From positions 1 to 5,762 of the forward strand of contig JAHFLM010000051.1 of assembly GCA_023244865.1 (NCBI GenBank): a stretch of 5,762 bases of DNA, given 5' to 3'. Positions 1 to 4,961 of this stretch are shown here, in pieces (the first letter of the stretch is position 1; the number at the start of each line of letters is the position of its first letter). The position numbers and the translations under genes were made by a program. The notes below the pieces were generated by a model, which ran no database searches, was not told the DNA's origin, and saw only the letters and a program-made list of their open reading frames with translations. Source of the stretch: Candidatus Harrisonbacteria bacterium. GTDB lineage: Bacteria > Patescibacteriota > Minisyncoccia > UBA6257 > UBA11618.

Positions 1-30
1 AAAACTAGGGGTTTTGGAATCTGAATTCAT
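1..30 (-). CDS. Possible start of a leftward gene, cut by the window edge
   Basis: An ATG at 30-28 on the minus strand opens a frame that stays open to the left edge (MNSDSKTPSF, ten codons). There is no Shine-Dalgarno. A weak promoter-like pair (TTGCTC at 86-81, 17 nt, TATCCT at 63-58) and a palindrome lie directly upstream, and the preceding unit ends at the terminator near 131, so a new gene could begin here. Ten codons are too few to assign a family, and the frame may be chance. Confidence 0.25.
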   Translation of the reverse strand, partial: MNSDSKTPSF

Positions 31-36
31 GATTAT

Positions 37-56
37 TTAGTACTTATTAGTACTAA
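37..56. promoter_or_regulatory. Perfect 8-bp palindrome with 4-bp centre, operator-like
   Basis: TTAGTACT (37-44), TATT, AGTACTAA (49-56) is a perfect inverted repeat. It lies 6 bp upstream of the possible ATG at 30 and just downstream of the weak -10 candidate at 63-58. That placement would suit a repressor site over the transcription start, or a small hairpin in the leader. TTAGTACT also occurs twice as a direct repeat (37-44 and 47-54). No regulator is identifiable. Confidence 0.35.
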
Positions 57-130
57 TAGGATAGAAAAAATGAGGCAAAAGAGCAAGACGTTGGCCATGA
101 GTCACGATACACATATCACAGAACATAATA

Positions 131-164
131 ATAAAAAAAAGACGGTCACCTGAGGCGACCGTCT
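131..164 (-). terminator. Strong intrinsic terminator of the orphan RNA unit
   Basis: AGACGGTC (140-147) pairs perfectly with GACCGTCT (157-164). Two further G-C pairs can form inside after an A/C mismatch. Read on the minus strand, the GC-rich hairpin is followed by eight to nine T residues (139-131). The plus-strand side lacks a T run, so it terminates leftward transcription. Confidence 0.85.
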
Positions 165-363
165 GGAATTTGAAAACACCCAATGCACACCAATGAGGAA
201 ACGCTCTAAATCTTCTCAGAACGCCGACATCCTTGCCATTTTCGAGTAGAGCTAAGAAGAGCCTTCGTGACTCAACTACCGTATCGATCTACCTACATTA
301 CCTCCACTTCCTTGCCGTGCATCCTTGGAAAAACCTTGGGTGTTGCCCTGTTAAAGAACGTGA
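131..363 (-). ncRNA. Candidate structured small RNA of unknown family
   Basis: A near-consensus promoter (397-370) and a strong terminator (164-131) bracket about 230 nt on the minus strand, with no reading frame longer than about a dozen codons behind a usual start. The unit lies outside thyX, whose own terminator ends before this promoter. The predicted RNA can close on itself: AACACCCA near the 5' end (344-337) pairs with TGGGTGTT near the 3' end (182-175). ATGCAC (322-317) pairs with GTGCAT (188-183), followed by shorter CAA/TTG and GGAA/TTCC pairs. A long irregular helix closed by both ends recalls 6S-type architecture, but I see no sequence hallmark of 6S, tmRNA, RNase P RNA or SRP RNA. 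The transcript start is inferred from the -10 position. Confidence 0.55.
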
Positions 364-369
364 AATTTC

Positions 370-397
370 ATTGTACTCTTTGGGTATTATTTGTCAA
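370..397 (-). promoter_or_regulatory. Sigma70-type promoter of the orphan RNA unit
   Basis: TTGACA (397-392), a 16-bp spacer and TACAAT (375-370) match the housekeeping consensus at 11 of 12 positions. It lies 24 bp downstream of the thyX terminator tract, so it starts an independent transcript, predicted near 363. Confidence 0.7.
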
Positions 398-420
398 TAC
401 CAAACCCACAACCATCGTCT

Positions 421-453
421 AAAAGAAAAAAAACACCCGGAAATGGGTGTTTT
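421..453 (-). terminator. Intrinsic terminator of thyX
   Basis: AAAACACCC (430-438) pairs with GGGTGTTTT (445-453) across a 6-nt loop. On the minus strand the hairpin runs into a T-rich tract interrupted by one C (433-421). It begins 6 bp after the TAA stop of the ThyX-family gene. Confidence 0.85.
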
Positions 454-459
454 AAGAGG

Positions 460-1890
460 TTATGGCTTAACCACAATATCCTGAGTGCCGCGACGGACAT
501 CGAAACGACCCGTATCACCTTCATCAATATGGAGAGTTAAATTAATGGCCTTATGCCTAAAAATATTTCGCAAGCTTTGCCCCATCTTTTTGGCGATTTC
601 TTGCAGAGTGGGATGAACCATGGAGGTTGAACGCAGCTCGGCTAAGTAAACCAGAGAAGGCAAATCACCAGTAACTCGACAAGGAACGCGAAAGCCCATA
701 GGAATAAAGTACTGAAAATCAACTGGCTTGAGATCGTTATTCCGCGAAAAAGAACTGCTAGCATTTACAAAGTCTCTAATAAGAACTTCGGCTTCACTTC
801 TTAACTCGGGTGAAAGATTGCTTAAATACCAAGGGTGAAAACCATAATCTAAACTCAGAAGCGGCATTTGCTGATAAACTGCGCGGTGTCTCTGAATATC
901 TCTAAAAGAACCAAAATCTAAAAGAAAATTGAAGCTCGCTTGGCCAGTTTCACCAATGATTTTAGGTAATTCTGTTTTAGGGGGTCTTGTGCCCAACTCT
1001 AGTGAGTACTGACTTCTAAGAATACTAAAGTCAAAACCAACTTTTCTTACAGAATAAGTATTGAGTTCATCAATGCCGGTGGTTAAAAAATTTCTACCCT
1101 GATTAGGATCTCTGGAAGGATCGAAATAGTAACCCCATTTCATCCAAGTATCGATATAGTGTTCCGTAGCCTCATAACGCTTAGCGGAAAAAGAATTAGG
1201 AAACGTGGCCAATAAAAGAGTTTCCATTGCATCAGCCACCGAACGGACCTCTGAAAGTGGGTGGTGACGCAAATAAAGAAGCTTATCTCTAGTCTGACGC
1301 AAGTCACCGTGCCAAGAAAGATTGGTAGTTGATCCTGCAGGTAAAAAACCTCTCAAGATGTCAAAGCATCTGGCCTTAATGGCTTTATTGTAAACTTTTT
1401 CGTCTTCACCTACTTCCTTGGGATAAACTTCGGATAAATATTTCTCAAGACGAGGCATAGCCCCAAGATAAAAGGCGCGCCAAGACTCTAAAACCGCTCT
1501 AGCTGATTCGTTATCAACTGGACAATAAAAGGGTTGCTTCGAAAAATCTAAATAACGCGTCGAGCCTTCTTGGCCTGAATAAAGCATCCAATCTTGAACA
1601 GCTTTAGCAACAAGCATTGAGACATTTTCAAGACAGAGAGTAATAGTGCCGCAATCACCAATCGAAGCGTGATTGTAACCAACATAAAAACTACTCATGA
1701 ATTTACCAGAACCACTAACAGCTAATTTGGAAAGGTGATCAAAAATACTTCGGGGATCTCGAGAATACATTGCCTGAATCATTGCTAAATCTTCTGGGGT
1801 AATAAGAGCACCGGTATTAAGCAGTACGATTCTACCACCCGAATCAGAACAATTGGTTGGATGCTGTAAAGATGAAAGATCTCTTTTCAA
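460..1890 (-). CDS. thyX: Double-length ThyX-family (flavin-dependent thymidylate synthase-like) protein
   Basis: ThyX methylates dUMP to dTMP in the cytoplasm using methylenetetrahydrofolate, FAD and NAD(P)H. Ordinary ThyX is about 220-270 aa; this protein is 476 aa and reads as two ThyX-like units. Unit 1 (about 60-225) shows FYVGYNHAS (68-76), SGQEGSTRY (105-113, the S-x-N-E-x-S-x-R-Y part) and an NL...LR...EVR segment (190-216). Unit 2 (about 305-445) shows ASFNFLLDF, then QRHR (333-336) and a matching GDLPSLVYLAELR...EIAKKM segment (408-436). RHR is replaced by DWM (100-102) in unit 1, while S/E/S/R/Y are lost in unit 2. The start is TTG: AGGAG at 1902-1898 lies 7 nt upstream and the first in-frame ATG is residue 37. 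The family is clear; catalytic activity is inferred, and a non-catalytic homologue is possible. Expression is likely from an internal promoter plus read-through from ligA. Confidence 0.85.
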   Translation of the reverse strand: MKRDLSSLQHPTNCSDSGGRIVLLNTGALITPEDLAMIQAMYSRDPRSIFDHLSKLAVSGSGKFMSSFYVGYNHASIGDCGTITLCLENVSMLVAKAVQDWMLYSGQEGSTRYLDFSKQPFYCPVDNESARAVLESWRAFYLGAMPRLEKYLSEVYPKEVGEDEKVYNKAIKARCFDILRGFLPAGSTTNLSWHGDLRQTRDKLLYLRHHPLSEVRSVADAMETLLLATFPNSFSAKRYEATEHYIDTWMKWGYYFDPSRDPNQGRNFLTTGIDELNTYSVRKVGFDFSILRSQYSLELGTRPPKTELPKIIGETGQASFNFLLDFGSFRDIQRHRAVYQQMPLLSLDYGFHPWYLSNLSPELRSEAEVLIRDFVNASSSFSRNNDLKPVDFQYFIPMGFRVPCRVTGDLPSLVYLAELRSTSMVHPTLQEIAKKMGQSLRNIFRHKAINLTLHIDEGDTGRFDVRRGTQDIVVKP

Positions 1891-1897
1891 GATGGAA

Positions 1898-1902
1898 CTC
1901 CT
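1898..1902 (-). promoter_or_regulatory. Shine-Dalgarno fixing the TTG start of thyX
   Basis: AGGAG on the minus strand, 7 nt before the TTG at 1890. This is the best ribosome-binding site in the window and decides for the TTG start over the ATG 36 codons further in. Confidence 0.75.
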
Positions 1903-1943
1903 ATTCGGAAATTGTGATTTGGAATTTTAAAATAACTGGCTAG

Positions 1944-1971
1944 ATTTTAGCAGTTTTAAAAAGATGTTAAA
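1944..1971 (-). promoter_or_regulatory. Probable extended -10 promoter of thyX
   Basis: TGcTAAAAT (1952-1944) is an extended -10 element. A weak -35 (TTTAAC, 1971-1966) lies 16 bp upstream. Transcription would begin near 1937, giving a leader of about 45 nt that contains the Shine-Dalgarno. No hairpin terminator follows ligA, so thyX may also be reached by read-through. Confidence 0.45.
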
Positions 1972-1985
1972 GGATTGCTATTTTT

Positions 1986-4031
1986 TTATTTAATAAGTTT
2001 TTTGAAGTCTGACTCTGAGAGAATTTTGACGCCTAGCTCTTTGGCTTTATCATATTTGGAACCGGGGGCGGCGCCGGCTAGTAAGTAGTTAGTTTTTTTA
2101 GAAACGGATTCATTAATCTCACCGCCGAAACTTCTAATGATTTCTTTGATGCCATCCCTCGAATAAGTTTCTAGGGAACCGGTCACAACAAATGCAAGGC
2201 CTTTCAATTTATTAGATTGGCCAGCAACAGACTGAAATCGCACACCTACTTCATCGAACTTTTTTAATAAGTTGAGATTAGCTTTATTTTTGAACCAACT
2301 AAAAATGCTCGCGCCAACGATTGGCCCCACGTCTTCAATCTCTTCCAAGTTTTCGTGAGTGAGATCAGCGAAGGCGGTAACTAGGTCGGCTGGTCGACTC
2401 AAATTATGATTTTTTAAATGAAGGTAATTAGCTAAAAGATTAGCGGTTTCTTCACCAACGTGAATGATGCCTAAACTATAGATGAAGCGACGTAAGGTGA
2501 TGCGTTTTTTCTTTTCTACTTCGGCAATGATATTTACAGCGGACTTTTCGCCAAATCTTTCTAAAACCTCGATATCGCCTTTTTTGAGAGCAAAAATATC
2601 AGAGGCATCTTTAATTAAACCTTCGTCGAGAAAGCGGTCGATGATCTTACCACCCAAACCCTCCATGTTAAAAGCGCCCCGTGAAACAAAATGGTAAAGT
2701 CCCTCACGAAGTCTGGCGCCACAATTGTCGTTAGAGCACCGATAGTAAACATTTTCTTTAATTACAGGCGAGCCATCTACTGGGCACTTGGTGGGCATTT
2801 TAAAAGTTTTTTCACGGCCGGTGCGAAGCTCGGTTAAGACGCGATTGACTTGAGGAATCACGTCGCCCGCCCTTGAAACTACAACTGTGTCGCCAATTTT
2901 TACACCCAATCTTTCTATTTCATCGTAATTATGAAGAGTGGCGTGAGTGATCGTGATACCGGCAAGCTCAACGGCTTTTAAAATAGCTACTGGGGTTAAA
3001 GTGCCAGTACGCCCGACATAAACCTTAATATCTTCAATAATCGTAGTCGCCTCCCTAGGAGAAAACTTATAAGCGATCGCGGCACGAGGCGCCTTGCCAG
3101 CCACCCCGCCATTTAGAAAAATCTGATTGGAGTTATGGATCACAACCAAGCCGTCGATTTCATACGGCAATGATTCGCGGTGCTTGTCCCAATATTCTCT
3201 TAATTTAAAAACTTCTTTGAGACTAGAAACTCGCTTATTGTGAGTGTTGATTTTAAAACCCCAAGCATGGAGAATCTCGTGTTCGGTTTCGTGATTAACT
3301 TCACCATTATCGCCCACAATGTCGTATTCAAAAGAGTCTAGCTTGCGACTGCTCGTAATTTTCGGATCTAGCTGACGAATCGAACCAGCGGCTAGATTTC
3401 TAGGGTTGGCAAAAGTAGCCCTATCCTCTTTGGCTAACGCTTTGTTAATTCGTTCAAATTCTTTTTTAGTGAGAAAAACCTCACCCCGAACGGTAAGCTT
3501 TTTGGGGATGGGATATTTAGAGCCTTCTTTTAACTTGAGCGGAATGGCTTCGATGGTTTTAATATTTTGAGTAACGTCTTCACCAATATAGCCATCACCA
3601 CGAGTGCTCGCCTGAACAAAAATACCATTTTCGTAAATTAATTCGATGGCTAAGCCGTCGATTTTCAACTCACAATAAAATTCTGGCTTAACTTTTACTT
3701 TTAAATAATTTTCTAAGCGACTAAACCAGGCCTCCATGTCAGCTTCTGAAAAAGCGTCATTAAAAGAAAGCATGCGCTCTTCGTGAGTTACTTTTTGAAA
3801 TTCTTTCAGCGGCTCGCCGCCCACTCTTTGGGTGGGAGAATCGGGGGTTTGAAATTCTGGATGAGTTAACTCGAGATCGAAGAGTTCTTTTTTTAAAGAG
3901 TCTAGAGCTTCGTCGGTCAATTCATTTTTATCTAAGACGTGATAAGAATAACGATAATGGTCAATCGCTTGCTTGAGATGATCGATACGGCTTTTAGCCT
4001 CGGTTTTAGATTTTTTAGGTAGTTTATCCAC
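1986..4031 (-). CDS. ligA: NAD+-dependent DNA ligase LigA
   Basis: LigA seals nicks in duplex DNA (Okazaki fragments, repair) through a lysyl-AMP intermediate made from NAD+. At 681 aa it is full length with every domain: the Ia NMN-binding region (HYRYSYHVLD, 25-34); the adenylation domain with KIDG (catalytic Lys123), RGDG (144-147), RGEV (182-185), FANPRNLAAGSIRQ (207-220), EIDGLV (291-296) and YKF (321-323); the OB fold with VGRTGTLTPVA (339-349) and ATLHN (364-368); a zinc finger; helix-hairpin-helix repeats (about 450-590); and a BRCT domain (about 609-681). Two oddities: the finger reads CPVD...C...C (416, 432, 437), with Asp419 where a second Cys is usual, and the usual Ia DAEYD reads DEALD (40-44), losing a Tyr. 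The GTG start follows an extended -10 by 16 nt and has no Shine-Dalgarno; no in-frame ATG lies nearby. The gene is oriented toward thyX with a 95-bp gap. Confidence 0.97.
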   Translation of the reverse strand: MDKLPKKSKTEAKSRIDHLKQAIDHYRYSYHVLDKNELTDEALDSLKKELFDLELTHPEFQTPDSPTQRVGGEPLKEFQKVTHEERMLSFNDAFSEADMEAWFSRLENYLKVKVKPEFYCELKIDGLAIELIYENGIFVQASTRGDGYIGEDVTQNIKTIEAIPLKLKEGSKYPIPKKLTVRGEVFLTKKEFERINKALAKEDRATFANPRNLAAGSIRQLDPKITSSRKLDSFEYDIVGDNGEVNHETEHEILHAWGFKINTHNKRVSSLKEVFKLREYWDKHRESLPYEIDGLVVIHNSNQIFLNGGVAGKAPRAAIAYKFSPREATTIIEDIKVYVGRTGTLTPVAILKAVELAGITITHATLHNYDEIERLGVKIGDTVVVSRAGDVIPQVNRVLTELRTGREKTFKMPTKCPVDGSPVIKENVYYRCSNDNCGARLREGLYHFVSRGAFNMEGLGGKIIDRFLDEGLIKDASDIFALKKGDIEVLERFGEKSAVNIIAEVEKKKRITLRRFIYSLGIIHVGEETANLLANYLHLKNHNLSRPADLVTAFADLTHENLEEIEDVGPIVGASIFSWFKNKANLNLLKKFDEVGVRFQSVAGQSNKLKGLAFVVTGSLETYSRDGIKEIIRSFGGEINESVSKKTNYLLAGAAPGSKYDKAKELGVKILSESDFKKLIK

Positions 4032-4047
4032 AGGTATATATGCCGAA

Positions 4048-4056
4048 ATTATAACA
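4048..4056 (-). promoter_or_regulatory. Extended -10 promoter of ligA, nearly leaderless
   Basis: On the minus strand TATAAT (4053-4048) is preceded by TG one base upstream, forming a consensus extended -10. The -35 position falls in the T tract of the upstream terminator and has little match to TTGACA. Only 16 nt separate the -10 from the GTG, so the leader should be about 8-10 nt, too short for a Shine-Dalgarno. Confidence 0.6.
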
Positions 4057-4103
4057 AAAAAACGATAAAAAAACAGCCACGGACCAACGGGGTCACGTGG
4101 CTG
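4056..4103 (-). terminator. Intrinsic terminator of the two-gene unit
   Basis: CAGCCACG (4074-4081) pairs with CGTGGCTG (4096-4103), and GACC (4082-4085) with GGTC (4091-4094), with one bulged base and a 5-nt loop: a 12-bp GC-rich stem. On the minus strand seven T residues follow directly (4073-4067), then a second T run (4062-4056, interrupted from the first by ATCG). It lies 23 bp beyond the stop of the 68-aa gene and overlaps the region just upstream of the ligA -10. Confidence 0.9.
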
Positions 4104-4126
4104 ATTTGGAGAATGGTCTCGACGAC

Positions 4127-4333
4127 TTAATTGAAGCCGTTACCATCATCTCTACCTTCATGCTCTTCAAAGAAACGGACTGTGTTGGCCGAATCTTCCA
4201 TGGGATGGCGGGTGCGGCTGGAGTTTTTCCGCAAGCAGGCAAAATCTGCTTCACCGGGAGCGCCGAGCATGCTTTCGCGATCACCTCTTCTCGCTACAGG
4301 AAACTGATGTTCGCTTAATCTGGCTCTTTTCAT
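4127..4333 (-). CDS. Small hydrophilic protein, function unknown (68 aa)
   Basis: I do not recognise a family. The protein is hydrophilic, with about equal basic and acidic residues, one Cys, and no membrane segment or signal peptide. Arg/Ser/Asn-rich stretches (SSRTRHPMEDSANTVRFF) and a Gly/Asp-rich tail suggest it may be largely disordered. GGA with 5 nt spacing (GGAAGATC before the ATG) is a modest ribosome-binding site. It is the second gene of a unit that starts at the palindromic promoter (4801-4772), is separated from the first gene by 54 bp, and ends 23 bp before the terminator. Shadow frames exist on both strands here, but only this one fits between the operon start and the terminator without overlapping either. 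The region looks richer in GC than its flanks. Confidence 0.55.
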   Translation of the reverse strand: MKRARLSEHQFPVARRGDRESMLGAPGEADFACLRKNSSRTRHPMEDSANTVRFFEEHEGRDDGNGFN

Positions 4334-4387
4334 GATCTTCCATGCCTTGTAAAAGAGGAATTTGGAAAACTGGAATTGTTCGAATTG

Positions 4388-4702
4388 CTAAGTGACGACT
4401 TCGAGTCGTTCGAGATCGCGAATGGTGCGATACTTGAACGTTTCCATGTCGCATTTGGCGGTGATGACGACTGTCAGACTGCGATTGTCGTCATGTTCCC
4501 AATCGCCACTCTGCCGGACAGCTTCGATGACCGCCTCAGTCATGATGTCGGTGGTAATCATCCCAGTCTGCAAAAAGACCTTGAGATAGATCAGCGAGCC
4601 AGTGGCTTGCGGATCATAGGTCAACCGCAGTTTCGTTCCCGGCTTGGCCTGATCGGCCACCGCGATCATTTCTTCTCGAGTCATTTTCTGAGCCTGCATC
4701 AT
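4388..4702 (-). CDS. Small cytoplasmic protein, function unknown (up to 104 aa)
   Basis: The family is not recognised. The sequence reads as a compact alpha/beta domain: a helix-like MTREEMIAVADQAKPG, a strand TKLRLTYDP, a mixed segment LIYLKVFLQTGMITTDIMTEAV, then two strand-like segments SLTVVITAKCDM and TFKYRTIRDLERLEVV at the C-terminus. There is no signal peptide, transmembrane segment or clear catalytic motif. The start has two adjacent ATG codons (4702 and 4699); AAAAGGA (4713-4707) lies 4 nt from the first and 7 nt from the second, so the second ATG (103 aa) is slightly favoured. It is the first gene after the consensus promoter and palindrome. The neighbouring 68-aa gene probably shares the mRNA. 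The stop is TAG. A small DNA-binding or regulatory protein acting on its own palindrome is possible, but no helix-turn-helix is visible. Confidence 0.75.
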   Translation of the reverse strand: MMQAQKMTREEMIAVADQAKPGTKLRLTYDPQATGSLIYLKVFLQTGMITTDIMTEAVIEAVRQSGDWEHDDNRSLTVVITAKCDMETFKYRTIRDLERLEVVT

Positions 4703-4760
4703 CGGTTCCTTTTGATTTTATGACAAATTGCTGCTCTAGCTCTAAGCAACATGCTTTAGC

Positions 4761-4795
4761 TAACTCTATTAATTATACCATAATTAATAGAGTTA
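4761..4795. promoter_or_regulatory. Perfect 35-bp palindrome (operator) embedded in a promoter
   Basis: TAACTCTATTAATTAT (4761-4776), ACC, ATAATTAATAGAGTTA (4780-4795): 16-bp arms without a mismatch. The right arm fills most of the promoter spacer and the left arm covers the -10 and the expected start point. Since transcription would begin inside the left arm (near 4765), the whole palindrome is not transcribed. It must therefore act as DNA, most simply as a repressor site, and not as an RNA hairpin. Confidence 0.65.
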
Positions 4796-4801
4796 TGTCA
4801 A
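4772..4801 (-). promoter_or_regulatory. Full-consensus sigma70-type promoter of the two-gene unit
   Basis: TTGACA (4801-4796), an 18-bp spacer and TATAAT (4777-4772) match the consensus at all twelve positions. Transcription should start near 4765, giving a leader of about 62 nt to the 104-aa gene. That leader can form a small hairpin (AAGCA/TGCTT, about 4745-4757). Confidence 0.75.
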
Positions 4802-4857
4802 TTAGTAATAAAAGGCTGGTTTTATGGGGTTTTTTTGGTTTATTTTTAAATATTGAG

Positions 4858-4924
4858 TAGATTCCACGCCTCAATTCCGAATTGATTCTTTGGGGAATCA
4901 AACGGAATTGGGCTCTGAATGACA
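4858..4924. repeat. Palindromic intergenic repeat, long copy (A)
   Basis: On the minus strand this 67-bp element begins TGTCATTC and ends GGAATCTA. Inside, CAATTCCG (4872-4879) pairs with CGGAATTG (4903-4910), and GATTC (4884-4888) with GAATC (4895-4899), giving a nested cruciform-capable stem. It shares its end sequences with the shorter copy at 5340-5366. It lies between the pilin gene stop and the next promoter and has no T run, so it is a repeat more than a canonical terminator, though it could slow RNA polymerase. Confidence 0.6.
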
Positions 4925-4961
4925 GTATAAAAAATTAAATTAACTCGAAATAAAAAGCTTT

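Noticed and set aside
70..153. 27-codon plus-strand frame (MRQKSKTLAM...) with an AGGA about 10 nt upstream
   Set aside because: It ends inside the minus-strand terminator hairpin and has no plus-strand terminator. It is poly-Lys rich because of the A tract, so most likely chance.
131..363. Identification of the orphan RNA as tmRNA, RNase P RNA, SRP RNA or a tRNA
   Set aside because: No tRNA-like ends with CCA, no tag frame, no RNase P or SRP core motifs. TTCAAAT near 168-174 resembles a T-loop but has no pairing T-stem.
233..484. Open frame of 83 codons on the plus strand
   Set aside because: It runs antisense through the orphan RNA unit and the thyX terminator and overlaps the 3' end of thyX. 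It has no ribosome-binding site, and its composition resembles random translation.
4093..4318. Alternative frames across the 68-aa gene (plus 4097-4318; minus 4093-4284)
   Set aside because: The plus frame begins inside the terminator stem and the minus alternative ends inside it. Neither fits the promoter-to-terminator layout, whereas the 4333-4127 frame does.
4376..4723. Plus-strand frame of 115 codons
   Set aside because: It is antisense to the 104-aa gene, which has the better ribosome-binding site and a consensus promoter in its direction.
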